From Hyphomicrobiales bacterium (lineage in GTDB: Bacteria > Pseudomonadota > Alphaproteobacteria > Rhizobiales > Beijerinckiaceae), in NCBI GenBank assembly GCA_027489835.1, contig JAIXZF010000030.1:1-15058 (forward strand): a stretch of DNA of 15,058 nt. Direction: 5' to 3'. The notes below the pieces were generated by a model, which saw only the letters and a list, made by a program, of their open reading frames with translations, made no database searches and was not told where the DNA came from. Each line of letters starts with the position of its first letter. Position 1 is the first letter of the stretch. This document shows, in pieces, positions 1 through 7,821 of this stretch. The position numbers were made by a program, and so were the translations under genes.

Positions 1-669
1 GAAGATCGTCTTCAACACGGTGGCGACGGCGATGACGCCCCGGAGCTGCGGCAGCACCACGCGCCAGATGGTCTGCCAGGGCGTGGCTCCGTCGATCAGC
101 GCGGCCTCCTCCGTCTCGACCGGCACCGCCGCCAGCCCACCGAGGAAGAGCAGCGTCAGGTAGGGGAACCAGTGCCAGACATCCGAGAAGACCAGCGCCG
201 CCATGGCGTAGCCGGGGCTCGCCAGCCAGACCACGTCCGCCAGCGGCGGGAACAGCCAGCCAAGCCCCTTGGCGAAGATGCCGTACTCGCCGTTGAACAT
301 GAAGCGGAATGAGACGCCGATCAGCGCCGGGCTCATGGCGAAGGGGAGGATCAGCACCGCGCGGGTGAGGCTCTGCAGCACGCCGGCGCGGCGCAGCAGC
401 AGGGCCAGCAGCAGCGAGACGAGGATCGTGACCGTCACGTTGATCGCCACGAAGGTCGCCGTCACCGCCACCGCGTTCCAGAACTCCGGCTCCTCGAAGG
501 CGATGACGTAATTGTCGAACCCGACCCAGCGCGTCGGCACCGGGGTCCGCTTCAGCCGCCAGTCGCGGAAGCTGGTCATCAGGGCCGACAGCACCGGCCA
601 CAGCGTGGTGCCCAGCACGACCGCCAGGGCCGGCAGCAGCAGCAGGTAGCGTGTGACGCGATCCGGCAT
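1..669 (-). CDS. Sugar-type ABC transporter permease, MalF/UgpA-like (partial, C-terminus outside window)
   Basis: Inner-membrane permease of a carbohydrate-type ABC importer (binding-protein-dependent transport family). The first 223 residues are visible, starting MPDRVTRYLLLLPALAVVLG; the gene runs off the left edge, so this is a window truncation and not a pseudogene. An N-terminal hydrophobic segment, a periplasmic stretch containing WVGFDNY, and further membrane segments (residues about 65-90, 100-115, 150-170) are typical of MalF-class subunits. Near the visible end is the EAA loop that docks on the ATPase: EEAALIDGATPWQTIWRVVL, then P. The ATG at 667-669 is 57 bases after the stop of the binding-protein gene; no strong Shine-Dalgarno is seen, and the spacer is mostly occupied by a hairpin. 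It pairs with the 727-2058 SBP as a second importer of the locus. Its MalG partner and any ATPase would lie left of the window, or the ATPase at 9192-10253 may serve both systems. The substrate is unknown. Confidence 0.9.
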   Translation of the reverse strand, partial: MPDRVTRYLLLLPALAVVLGTTLWPVLSALMTSFRDWRLKRTPVPTRWVGFDNYVIAFEEPEFWNAVAVTATFVAINVTVTILVSLLLALLLRRAGVLQSLTRAVLILPFAMSPALIGVSFRFMFNGEYGIFAKGLGWLFPPLADVVWLASPGYAMAALVFSDVWHWFPYLTLLFLGGLAAVPVETEEAALIDGATPWQTIWRVVLPQLRGVIAVATVLKTIF

Positions 670-682
670 TCGGGGTCCGATC

Positions 683-720
683 GCGCGCCGCCCTGGCCGA
701 GGGCCGGCCTGGCGGCGCGC
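683..720 (-). other. GC-rich stem-loop between SBP and permease genes
   Basis: A perfect 10-bp inverted repeat (GCGCGCCGCC at 683-692, GGCGGCGCGC at 711-720) encloses a smaller GGCC/GGCC stem. It fills the 57-base spacer between the second SBP stop and its permease. No U-run follows on the minus strand, so it does not look like an intrinsic terminator. By analogy with malE-malF spacers it may protect the 3' end of SBP mRNA or thin out downstream expression; that role is inference. Confidence 0.6.
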
Positions 721-726
721 CGTCGC

Positions 727-2058
727 TCAGCCGCGGCGGACGATGCGGCGGATGGTGGCTTCCGCCGCGCGGAAGGCCTCCGGCACGGGCCGCCCGCCCG
801 AGGCCGCGTCGGACATCGCCGTCTCCAGCGCCTCCATCATCTGCGGCCAGTCGGCGGTGTAGGGCACCACCTTGGTGTTCTGCAGCGCCTCCGCCGCGAA
901 GGTGTGCATGCCGCCGAAGCGCTGGTTGACCGCCGGATCACGCAGGTTCGACCACTGCACGGCCACGACGTCGTTCTCGGCCGGATCGACCAGGATGTCG
1001 CGCTCGACGGAGGGCTCGGTCACCCAGGTGATGAACTCCATCGCCGCGTCCTTGTTCTTGCCGGCGCGGGTCAGGCCATAGATCCAGTTGTTGATGTAGG
1101 TGGAGCGCGGCCCTCCCGCATAGGACGGCATCGGGGCGAAGCCGACCTGCTCCGGGGTCAGCTTCGACACCTTCGGATCGAGCAGCACGCCGCGCACCCA
1201 CCACCAGACGGGCACCATGGCCGAGTTGCCGCCGCGCATGGAGTTGACCGCGTCCTGCTCGGTGAAGGACACGGCCGCCGCGGGCGTCACCTTGTGGGTG
1301 CGCAACATGTCGACATAGTCCTGCGTGGCCTTGAGGCCGGCCTCCGAGGTGAAGGCCGGCATGCCGCGCGCATCGAACACATCGGCGCCGCGCCCCCAGA
1401 GGAAATTGTACCAGACCATCAGGTTCTGGCCGTTGTTCTTGCCGTATGGCAGGGCGATGCCGGCGATCTGCTCCTTGTCCTGCAGCACCTTGGACGTTGC
1501 GATGACCTCTTCCCAGGTGGCGGGCGCCTTGAGGCCGTGCTTGGCGAACAGGTCCTTGCGGTAGAACAGCAGCTGGACATGAGCGCGGGTCGGCAGGCCA
1601 AGCTGCTTGCCCTCGACCGCGCCGAGCTGGAGGAAGGCCTTGGGGTAGCGGGCGATGTCGATCTTCTTCTCGGCGATGCGCCCATCCATGGGCTCGAGCA
1701 GGTTGACCACCGACGGCACCCACTGGTCCATGACCACGGCAACATCGAAGCCGCCCGCGCCGCCGATCATCTCGGCGGTGAGCGCGTCGCGCATGTTGGC
1801 GAAGGGGATGTAGGTGTACTTGACGTTGATGCCCGTGGCCTCGGTGAAGGCGGCAGCACGCTTCTCATGGGCCGAGAACTGCGTGGCGACCACGCACAGA
1901 ACCTTGAGCTCACGCCCGGCGAAAGGCTTGCCGGGCCTGAGGTTGGCGGTGGCCGCGGACTGGGCCGAAGCGCCGGCCGGCAGCAGCGAGCCGCCGGCGA
2001 GGGCGGCCGCGCCGAGGCCGGCCGCGCGAAGGGTGAAATCACGTCTGTTGATGGTCAT
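727..2058 (-). CDS. ABC transporter family-1 solute-binding protein with Tat signal
   Basis: Periplasmic substrate-binding protein of a sugar-type ABC importer, 443 residues, typical for family 1. The N-terminus carries a twin-arginine signal (MTINRRDFTLRAAGLGAAAL) and a likely cleavage site after ASA near residue 33. Folding before export is therefore predicted, unlike the Sec-exported SBP at 7869-9083. The body has family-1 features: an ELKVLCV first strand, FTEATGINVKYTYIPF, and ATWEEVI around the lobe crossing. An ATG nine codons upstream (2085) is less likely: the chosen ATG at 2056-2058 has GGGAGGA placed about 6 bases upstream and puts the RR motif at the extreme N-terminus. A candidate LacI operator lies 40 bases upstream, so the gene probably starts its own transcript while sharing a regulator with the main operon. 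The ligand cannot be deduced from sequence. Confidence 0.92.
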   Translation of the reverse strand: MTINRRDFTLRAAGLGAAALAGGSLLPAGASAQSAATANLRPGKPFAGRELKVLCVVATQFSAHEKRAAAFTEATGINVKYTYIPFANMRDALTAEMIGGAGGFDVAVVMDQWVPSVVNLLEPMDGRIAEKKIDIARYPKAFLQLGAVEGKQLGLPTRAHVQLLFYRKDLFAKHGLKAPATWEEVIATSKVLQDKEQIAGIALPYGKNNGQNLMVWYNFLWGRGADVFDARGMPAFTSEAGLKATQDYVDMLRTHKVTPAAAVSFTEQDAVNSMRGGNSAMVPVWWWVRGVLLDPKVSKLTPEQVGFAPMPSYAGGPRSTYINNWIYGLTRAGKNKDAAMEFITWVTEPSVERDILVDPAENDVVAVQWSNLRDPAVNQRFGGMHTFAAEALQNTKVVPYTADWPQMMEALETAMSDAASGGRPVPEAFRAAEATIRRIVRRG

Positions 2059-2098
2059 GATTGGTTTCCTCCCTTGGTCTTGCATGAATGTCGTTCAG

Positions 2099-2112
2099 TG
2101 CATTCGTATGCA
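2099..2112. promoter_or_regulatory. Candidate LacI-family operator, upstream of the second SBP gene
   Basis: TGCATTCGTATGCA, a 14-bp palindrome with one broken pair and the central CG typical of LacI/PurR/GalR operators. It differs at one base from the perfect palindrome at 10296-10309, and both are preceded by G on the plus strand. It lies 40 bases before the SBP start codon. Repression by the LacI protein at 11405-12421 is inferred from the repeated site, its location and the operator class. Confidence 0.72.
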
Positions 2113-2140
2113 TTCTCGCGCTGCGCCCAGCTTGGCGCAA
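2112..2140 (-). promoter_or_regulatory. Possible sigma70-type promoter for the second SBP gene
   Basis: Read on the minus strand there is a -35-like TTGCGC (2135-2140), a 17-base spacer and a -10-like GAGAAT (2112-2117, four of six consensus positions). The candidate operator begins at the last base of the -10 box, where a bound repressor would block polymerase. The match is modest. A short hairpin (TGCGCC/GGCGCA at 2122-2139) overlaps the spacer and could also close the upstream transcript, but no U-run follows it. Confidence 0.35.
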
Positions 2141-2150
2141 GCGACTTTCG

Positions 2151-3125
2151 TCAGCCGGTGTGCAGCAGGATCTGCTTCCAGATGGCTGTCTCGTCGAGCA
2201 CGACCCATTCGCGCCTGAGGCCCCAGGGGCCGAACTCGGCATGGCAGATGCCCATGACATGGACATCCGCCCCGCTCGGCTGGCCGAAGGCGCCCCAGCC
2301 CGCATGCTTGCCGGTCAGGGACCAGCGGATGGCGGCGCGGGGGCTGAACTCGGGGTCGTCGCGGCCGATGACGTGATGGATCTCGAAGACGGCGTCCGGG
2401 AAGGCGGAGCGCAGTCGCAGCCAGAAGGCGTCGACCACCTCGCGGCCATGACCGTCCATGCCGCCTGGCATGTAGGATTCGACGGCGCGGTCGTACTCGG
2501 CCCCGACGACCGCGATGTCGGCAGCCATGAGCCGGCTCAAAATCGAGGCATAGCGCTGCCCGACCGGGTGATCGTTGCCACGCTCGAGATAACGTCCCGC
2601 GACGTCGCGGGCGGGATGGAAGGGCAGGCTGGCCTTGCCGAAGCCCCCCTCGCGCGCGATCACGCCGGCGGCGTAGCTTTTGGGATCGATGCCGAGGCAG
2701 CGCACGATGGCGCCCTGATCGCGCACCAGCCACTCGTCGTAGATCTGGTCCTTGAGCGCGGCGCAATCGGCGATCACCCTGTAGCGGATGGTCTTTCCGG
2801 TAGCGGGGCCGTAGGTGCCTTCCGCCGCATGGGTCGCTGTGCAGTAGAGCCGATGCGAGGACAGAAGGCCCGTCGTGGTGTCGCCGGACCAGATCACATC
2901 CTCGGCCAGGAGCTGCCGGTCCGGCATCTCCGCCAGTGTCGCGAGCGTGGCGTTGATCACGGTCGTGTTGCCGACCACGACGGAAGCGGGGGAGCGCACG
3001 ATCACGTCGGGCGCGTAATAATGGTGGAGGGTCGCGACGCCGCGATCTTCCCAGATCTCCTTGGTGATCCCGATGATGTAGTCGGGAAAATCCTTCCAGC
3101 GCTGGCTGAACCCTTCGATCGGCAT
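2151..3125 (-). CDS. Two-domain SnoaL-like (NTF2-fold) protein, function unknown
   Basis: 324-residue soluble protein that reads as two SnoaL-like/NTF2-fold units in tandem (about residues 10-160 and 185-320). The N-terminal part has the usual start of an NTF2 cone (IIGITKEIWEDRGVATLHHY, then APDVIVRSPASVVVGN). The C-terminal half contains GREVVDAFWLRLRSAFPDAV, typical of the SnoaL helix before the sheet. Members of this fold include polyketide cyclases, isomerases, dehydratases and non-catalytic binders, so no reaction can be assigned. There is no signal peptide, so it should be cytoplasmic. The ATG at 3125 has AGGGAGA about 6 bases upstream; the in-frame extension further upstream lies over the SDR gene and lacks family resemblance. 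The gene starts 20 bases after the SDR stop and is the last member of the main operon before the second promoter. It is more distant in sequence from the other two SnoaL-like proteins here than they are from each other. Confidence 0.85.
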   Translation of the reverse strand: MPIEGFSQRWKDFPDYIIGITKEIWEDRGVATLHHYYAPDVIVRSPASVVVGNTTVINATLATLAEMPDRQLLAEDVIWSGDTTTGLLSSHRLYCTATHAAEGTYGPATGKTIRYRVIADCAALKDQIYDEWLVRDQGAIVRCLGIDPKSYAAGVIAREGGFGKASLPFHPARDVAGRYLERGNDHPVGQRYASILSRLMAADIAVVGAEYDRAVESYMPGGMDGHGREVVDAFWLRLRSAFPDAVFEIHHVIGRDDPEFSPRAAIRWSLTGKHAGWGAFGQPSGADVHVMGICHAEFGPWGLRREWVVLDETAIWKQILLHTG

Positions 3126-3145
3126 GCAATATCTCCCTGGAAAAA

Positions 3146-3922
3146 TCAGTCCGCGGTCCAGCCGCCGTCGATGAGCAGATGCGTGCCCGTCATCATCGCG
3201 GAGGCGTCGGAGGCGAGGAACAGGGCCGCGCCCATCAAATCCTCGACCTGCCCGAGCCGGCCGAGCTTGATCTTGGCGAGCACGCGCTGGCGGAAGCGCT
3301 CGTCCGCGAGGAAGGGCCGCGTCATCGGCGTTTCGATGAAGGTCGGGCACAGCGTGTTCGAGCGGATGCCGTGCGGCGCGAGGTCGAGCGCCATGGCCTT
3401 GCTCAGGCCCTCGACGGCGAATTTCGAGGCGCAGTAGAGCGTGCGGCTCTCGCCGCCGACATGGCCCATCTGCGAGGAGATGTGGATGATCGAGCCGCGC
3501 CGGCCGGCCGCGATCATGCCTTTCGCCACGGCCTGCGCGGCGAAGAAGGCCGCGCGCAGGTTGAGCCCCAGCACGGCGTCGTAATCGTCGGCCGTCACCT
3601 CGGTGAAGGGCTTGGGCCGGTTCATGCCGGCATTGTTGACGAAAACGTCGTAGGCGGGCCGGGCTGCGAGGGCCGCCCCAAGCGCCGCAAGGTCAGTCAC
3701 GTCGAGCGGCAGCGTGTCAGCGGACCCACCGCGCCCGCGGATCGCCTCGGCCGCCTCCTCGATTTCGGAGGCTGTGCGGGCCGAGAGCGTGACATGCGCG
3801 CCCGCCCCGGCGAGCGCGGCCGCGAGGCCGAGCCCGATGCCCCGGCCTGCGCCCGTGACCAGGGCGCGCTTGCCGTCGAGACTGAAGGAGGGCGTCAGGG
3901 GCAGGGTCATGCCAGAGATCAT
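3146..3922 (-). CDS. Short-chain dehydrogenase/reductase (SDR)
   Basis: Classical SDR of 258 residues: NAD(P)-dependent oxidation or reduction of an alcohol/carbonyl, probably cytoplasmic and tetrameric. Visible motifs are the Rossmann glycine motif TGAGRGIG (23-30), LDV with Asp74, NNAG (96-99), Asn121, and the catalytic Ser150, Tyr163, Lys167 (YCASK). The C-terminal MMTGTHLLIDGGW is typical. Arg49 after the second strand, with no acidic residue there, hints at NADP(H) preference; that is inference. The start at 3922 overlaps the upstream dehydrogenase stop in an ATGA, implying translational coupling. An ATG at 3910 would give 254 residues and cannot be excluded because neither start has a strong Shine-Dalgarno. 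Operon position suggests it works on the same carbon skeleton as the HisD-like enzyme. In known DHPS catabolism an SDR interconverts sulfopropanediol enantiomers alongside HpsN, which fits but does not prove that role. Confidence 0.92.
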   Translation of the reverse strand: MISGMTLPLTPSFSLDGKRALVTGAGRGIGLGLAAALAGAGAHVTLSARTASEIEEAAEAIRGRGGSADTLPLDVTDLAALGAALAARPAYDVFVNNAGMNRPKPFTEVTADDYDAVLGLNLRAAFFAAQAVAKGMIAAGRRGSIIHISSQMGHVGGESRTLYCASKFAVEGLSKAMALDLAPHGIRSNTLCPTFIETPMTRPFLADERFRQRVLAKIKLGRLGQVEDLMGAALFLASDASAMMTGTHLLIDGGWTAD

Positions 3923-5238
3923 TCCGCAGCCATGCCGTAGCCGACATTGCGGCCGCCATAGCGGCGCACGCGGATGTTGGCCTGCTCGGCATGGCCGACG
4001 AAGCCCTCCAGGATGCACAGGCGCGAGCAGTATTCTCCGATCATGGCCGAGGCCTCGTCGGTGAGCACGCGCTGGTAGGTGTGCGTCTTGATGAACTTGC
4101 CGACCCAGAGCCCGCCCGTGTAGCGGCCGGCCCGCTTGGTCGGCAGCGTGTGGTTGGTGCCGATGACCTTGTCGCCATAGGAGACGTTGGTGCGCGGCCC
4201 GAGGAAGAGCGCGCCGTAGGAGTGCATGTTGGCGAGGAACCAGTCGTCCCGGTCCGTCATCACCTGCACGTGCTCGGAGGCGATGAGGTTGGCCTGCTCC
4301 AGCATCTCCTCGTAGCTGTCGCACAGGATGACCTCGCCATAATCGGCCCAGGCCTTGGCGGCGATGGCGCCGGTGGGCAGGATGGCGAGCAGCCGCTCGA
4401 TCTCGGCCATCGTCTCGCGGGCCAGCTTTTCGGAATTGGTGATCAGGACCGCCGGAGAGTTCGGCCCGTGCTCGGCCTGGCCGAGCAGGTCGGTGGCGCA
4501 CAGTTCGCCATCGACCGTGTCGTCTGCGATCACCATGGTCTCGGTTGGGCCGGCGAAGAGGTCGATGCCCACGCGGCCATAGAGCTGGCGCTTGGCCTCC
4601 GCCACGAAGGCGTTGCCGGGGCCGACCAGCATGTCGACGGGCGCGATGGTCTCGGTGCCCAGCGCCATCGCGCCGACCGCCTGGATGCCGCCGAGGCAGT
4701 AGATCTCGTCGGCGCCGCCCATGTGCATCGCGGCGACGATGGCGGGATGGGGCGCGGGGCCATTTGCGCTCTGCTGGGGCGGGGCGGAGGCGATGATGCG
4801 CTTCACGCCCGCGACCTTGGCGGTGACCACGCTCATATGGGCGGAGGCCACCATCGGATACTTGCCGCCCGGCACGTAGCATCCCACCGACTGCACCGGG
4901 ATGTTGCGGTGGCCGAGGATGACGCCGGGCAGGGTCTCGACCTCGACATCCCTGAGGGCGGCGCGCTGATGCTCGGCGAAGCCGCGCACCTGGGCCTGGG
5001 CGAAGCGGATGTCGTCGAGGTCGCGCTTCGAGACGGCGCCCATGGCGGCCTCGACCTGCTGCCCGGTGAGCCGGAAGGCGGGCGGATCGTAATGGTCGAA
5101 CTTCACCGAGAGGTCGCGCACGGCCGCGTCGCCGCGCGCCGTGATGTCGGCGAGGATGGCCTCGACCGAGGCGCGCACCTTGGCGTCGTCCTCGGCGCGC
5201 TCGGCCTGGCTGCGGGCCGTCTTCAGATGCCGGATCAT
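3919..5238 (-). CDS. hpsN-like: Histidinol-dehydrogenase-family enzyme, sulfopropanediol dehydrogenase (HpsN)-like
   Basis: 439-residue zinc-dependent NAD dehydrogenase of the HisD superfamily, which oxidises a primary alcohol through an aldehyde to a carboxylate. All core family residues are present: zinc ligands Gln254 and His257 (GQAEHGP), Asp356 (SYGD) and His416 (FVGH), and catalytic Glu322-His323 (ASEHVQ) and His363 (GTNHTLPT). Other landmarks are GCYVPGGKYPM at 119-129 and VGPGN at 205-209. There is no his gene nearby; the gene sits among ABC transport, SDR and SnoaL genes, so a catabolic HisD paralogue is far more likely than histidine synthesis. The best characterised such paralogue is HpsN, which converts (R)-2,3-dihydroxypropane-1-sulfonate to (R)-sulfolactate. 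I assign only resemblance, because substrate-pocket residues cannot be checked here. The start at 5238 is preceded by GAGGA and lies 19 bases after the SnoaL stop; the 3' end overlaps the SDR start by 4 bases. Confidence 0.9.
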   Translation of the reverse strand: MIRHLKTARSQAERAEDDAKVRASVEAILADITARGDAAVRDLSVKFDHYDPPAFRLTGQQVEAAMGAVSKRDLDDIRFAQAQVRGFAEHQRAALRDVEVETLPGVILGHRNIPVQSVGCYVPGGKYPMVASAHMSVVTAKVAGVKRIIASAPPQQSANGPAPHPAIVAAMHMGGADEIYCLGGIQAVGAMALGTETIAPVDMLVGPGNAFVAEAKRQLYGRVGIDLFAGPTETMVIADDTVDGELCATDLLGQAEHGPNSPAVLITNSEKLARETMAEIERLLAILPTGAIAAKAWADYGEVILCDSYEEMLEQANLIASEHVQVMTDRDDWFLANMHSYGALFLGPRTNVSYGDKVIGTNHTLPTKRAGRYTGGLWVGKFIKTHTYQRVLTDEASAMIGEYCSRLCILEGFVGHAEQANIRVRRYGGRNVGYGMAAE

Positions 5239-5257
5239 GCTGTCCTCGAGGCTTCAG

Positions 5258-5815
5258 TCACTTGTCGTGGGCCGGGCGCGGCGGGACCTTGCGGCCCTCG
5301 TCATATTCTTCCCAGCCATGGCCGTTGAACGGGTCGACGCCGAGCTGGCGCATGACATGGGGGAAGTCGACCATCACCCAATTGTCGACGATGCGTCCCT
5401 CGGACACCTTCCAGAAATCCATGTAGCGGATCTCGACGCGCCTGCCGGTCGGCGCGATGCCCATGAATTCGCCGGTGTGGGTGGCGTGCTGCGCCCCGAA
5501 GGCGGCCGCCCACTCGCCCGAGAACAGGCGCGCCTCGTCAATGCAGACCTTGTCGGAGAAGGCCGCCTGGAAGGGCCGCTGCCAGTTGTCCTGGAATTCC
5601 TTGAGGCCGTTCTTGGTGCCGCAGCCGGCATTGCCCATCCAGCGGAAGGCTTCGTGGAAGAATTCGCCGATGCCGTTGATCTTGTGGTCGTTGAGCCCGT
5701 CGACCATGCCCTCGACGACCCTGCGGGTCTCCTCGGTCCTGCTCAAATCGTTGTCGCGCGTCAGCGCCGCCTGCTCGGGCCTCGCGCCGCCGGTCGGACT
5801 GGTCATCATGTTCAT
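5258..5815 (-). CDS. One-domain SnoaL-like (NTF2-fold) protein, function unknown
   Basis: About 185 residues, a single SnoaL-like domain (COG5485-like 'predicted ester cyclase' style). Its core aligns by eye with the C-terminal domain of the two-domain protein at 10372-11400. Shared elements include a Gly-x-Gly-Thr turn (GCGTKNGLKEFQ here), then PF..AF, then G(E/D)F(M/L)G(I/V)xPTGR, then MDF and (V/E)NWV followed by D. This marks true paralogy. Reaction unknown; SnoaL-like proteins include cyclases, isomerases and hydrolases. It is wedged between the MalG-type permease and the HisD-like enzyme. An ATG at 5824 overlaps the permease stop in an ATGA; I chose the ATG at 5815 because AAGGG then lies 9 bases upstream, whereas for 5824 it would abut the start codon. 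Either way translation is probably coupled to the permease. No signal peptide or membrane segment is seen. Confidence 0.87.
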   Translation of the reverse strand: MNMMTSPTGGARPEQAALTRDNDLSRTEETRRVVEGMVDGLNDHKINGIGEFFHEAFRWMGNAGCGTKNGLKEFQDNWQRPFQAAFSDKVCIDEARLFSGEWAAAFGAQHATHTGEFMGIAPTGRRVEIRYMDFWKVSEGRIVDNWVMVDFPHVMRQLGVDPFNGHGWEEYDEGRKVPPRPAHDK

Positions 5816-5820
5816 GGACG

Positions 5821-6750
5821 TCATCCCTTCACTGCCCCGGCGGTGAGGCCGGAGACGATCTGCTTCTGGAAAACCATCACGAGCAGGAACAGCGGCGCGG
5901 TGATCGAGACCGCGGCCGCGATGGCCTCGATCTGGTCGGAGCCCCGCGTGTCCCGGTTGAGGAAGGAGGAAATGGCCGGGACCATGGTCTGGGACTGCGC
6001 ATCGAGCAGCAGCGCCGTGACCAGATAGTCGTTGTAGGCCAGGAGGAAGGAGAAGAGCCCCGTGGTGATCACGCCCGGCCACATCACCGGCATGATGACC
6101 CGCCAGAAGGCGCCGAAATGCGTGCAGCCATCGACGCGCGCGGCCTCATCGAGCTCGTTGGGAATGTTCATGAAGAAGGAGCGCATCATCCAGATCGTGA
6201 AGGGCTGGTTGATCGAGACCAGCACGATGATGATGGCGAGGGGCTGGCCGTAAAGCGTGGGCGGAGCGGCCGAGAAGAGCTGGAAGAACCAGCCCGTCAG
6301 CGGCGAGGTCCAGAGCGGCATCAGCAGTTCGCGCGACTGCAGGAAGGGCGGCAGGTAGCCCGTGACCAGCACCGAATGCGGCAGCGCCCGGAACACCAGC
6401 GCGCCGATGAGCAGCCAGAAGGCGAGGCTCGAGCGGGTCCGCGCCAGCGCGTAGCCGGCGAGCGTGCCGACCGTCAGCGAGATGGTCACCACGCCTGCGG
6501 TGACGATCATCGAGTTGATGAAGTTCCGGTAGAACTCGTAGCGGATCCAGACTGACCTGTAGTGATCGAGCGTGAAGGCGCCGGTGACGATCTTGACCGG
6601 GTCGCCCGAGAGGGCGTCGACCGGGTAGCGGAAGGACATCAGCGCCGTCCAGGCCAGCGGGAACACCGCCACGATCACCCAGACGGCGAGGAAGCCGGCT
6701 GTGAGGGCCTTGAGGCCGAAGGAGGGCGCAAGCGCTCGTGTGTCCGCCAT
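5821..6750 (-). CDS. Sugar-type ABC transporter permease, MalG-like
   Basis: 309-residue inner-membrane permease, second subunit of the main importer. The first membrane segment is at about residues 15-37, followed by periplasmic FTLDHYRSVW, then the remaining segments. The cytoplasmic EAA loop, DEAARVDGCTHFGAFW followed by RVIMP, contacts the ATPase. The C-terminal QKQIVSGLTAGAVKG is characteristic of MalG-class proteins. It is slightly long for the family because of an extra stretch at about residues 140-170 (from SRELLMPLW to YGQP). The ATG at 6750 has GAGGA 6 bases upstream and follows the MalF-type stop by 9 bases. The stop overlaps a possible start of the next gene (ATGA), so the transporter and catabolic blocks are one transcription unit. 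Substrate not deducible. Confidence 0.94.
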   Translation of the reverse strand: MADTRALAPSFGLKALTAGFLAVWVIVAVFPLAWTALMSFRYPVDALSGDPVKIVTGAFTLDHYRSVWIRYEFYRNFINSMIVTAGVVTISLTVGTLAGYALARTRSSLAFWLLIGALVFRALPHSVLVTGYLPPFLQSRELLMPLWTSPLTGWFFQLFSAAPPTLYGQPLAIIIVLVSINQPFTIWMMRSFFMNIPNELDEAARVDGCTHFGAFWRVIMPVMWPGVITTGLFSFLLAYNDYLVTALLLDAQSQTMVPAISSFLNRDTRGSDQIEAIAAAVSITAPLFLLVMVFQKQIVSGLTAGAVKG

Positions 6751-6759
6751 GTCCCGTCC

Positions 6760-7788
6760 TCAGCGCAGGCCGCGGTGGTCGCGCCAGGTCCGCTTCAGGA
6801 GCGGAATCAGCAGCAGCACGATGCCGACCATGGTGAGCATAGAGGAGGCCGAGGCGCGGCCGATGGCGCGGTTGCCGGTGTTGTCGGGCGTCAGCAGGTC
6901 GAAGGTCAGCCATTGCAGCGACACGACATGCGCCTGGCTCGAGAAGCCGACCACCTCGTCGAAGACCCGGTAGCTGTCCATCAGGTGGATCAGCGAGACG
7001 AAGATGATGAGCGGCATCAGATGCGGCAGGATCACGTAGCGCAGCCGCTCCCAGCGCGAGGCGCCGTCGACGATGGCCGATTCGAGCGTGTCCTGGTTGA
7101 GGGTCTGCAGGCCCGCGTAGAAGATGATGAAGGCGAAGGGCGCGACGTGCCAGATCCGGTAAAGGATCATGATCGCCTCGATGGTCCAGGCCTGCGCGAA
7201 GAGCGACACGCGCTGGCCCGCCGCCCAGCTCAGGGCGCCGGCTAGGACCCCGTCCCCAGCGAACAGCCAGCGGATCGAGAGCGCGCCGATCACCGGCGTG
7301 ATGATGAAGGGCAGCAGCGAGGCGAAGATCACCGGCCCGCGCAGGCGGCGCGTCGTGGCGTTGAGCGCCAGCGCGATGGCGAGGCCGAGCCCGATGACGA
7401 AGGGCAGAGTGATGAAGGTGAAGCTGAGCGTGAAGCGAAGCGCGTGGAAGAAGTCGATGGCAAGCAGCGCCGACAGGCTGGCGCGCCCTTCCGCGACCAT
7501 GCGGGCGATGTCGTCGGTGCGCAGCAGCTTGCGGTAATTGTCGAGCCCGACGAATTCGGTGCGGGTCAGGGCGCGGCCCGAGGCGTCCCGCTGGGCGACG
7601 AGGATCGTCTCCTGGCTGCAGATCGGATTCGGGAAGCCGGGCGTGCACTTCTCGACACGGCTCTCGGTGAAGACGGCCTGCGTGTTCTGGAAGCTCTGGG
7701 TCAGCACGCTCAGGAGCGGAAAGGCGATGAACAGCACCATCAGCGCGAGCGAGGGCGCAACGAAGGCGAAGAACGTGCGCGGCTTCAT
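6760..7788 (-). CDS. Sugar-type ABC transporter permease, MalF-like
   Basis: 342-residue inner-membrane permease, first subunit of the main importer. It has an N-terminal membrane segment (about 8-28) and a long first periplasmic loop of roughly 80 residues with two cysteines nine residues apart (Cys48, Cys57), then EFVGLDNYRKLL. Further membrane segments follow, with the EAA motif in LESAIVDGASRWERLRYVIL, then P. The cysteine-bearing loop is longer than in most MalF-like permeases of this size class and could form a disulfide in the periplasm (inference). The ATG at 7788 has a strong GGGAGGA about 5 bases upstream. An 80-base spacer with a strong hairpin separates it from the SBP gene, which may lower its expression relative to the SBP. 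Confidence 0.94.
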   Translation of the reverse strand: MKPRTFFAFVAPSLALMVLFIAFPLLSVLTQSFQNTQAVFTESRVEKCTPGFPNPICSQETILVAQRDASGRALTRTEFVGLDNYRKLLRTDDIARMVAEGRASLSALLAIDFFHALRFTLSFTFITLPFVIGLGLAIALALNATTRRLRGPVIFASLLPFIITPVIGALSIRWLFAGDGVLAGALSWAAGQRVSLFAQAWTIEAIMILYRIWHVAPFAFIIFYAGLQTLNQDTLESAIVDGASRWERLRYVILPHLMPLIIFVSLIHLMDSYRVFDEVVGFSSQAHVVSLQWLTFDLLTPDNTGNRAIGRASASSMLTMVGIVLLLIPLLKRTWRDHRGLR

Positions 7789-7821
7789 GCGATCCTCCCT
7801 TTCGCGGCAGGCCCTGGGTGG

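Noticed and set aside
3115..3127. GCATGC palindrome at the start of the 2151-3125 gene as a third operator
   Set aside because: Only a 6-bp palindrome lacking the central CG and the flanking TGCAT/ATGCA arms.
3919..5238. Annotation as biosynthetic histidinol dehydrogenase (hisD)
   Set aside because: Family residues fit, but the gene is inside a LacI-linked transport operon without his genes; catabolic HpsN-like enzymes share the same core residues.
3991..5328. Open frame of 445 codons on the plus strand
   Set aside because: Antisense to the HisD-like gene, whose family motifs are unambiguous; the plus-strand translation has low-complexity His/Gly/Asp/Arg composition and no recognisable motif.
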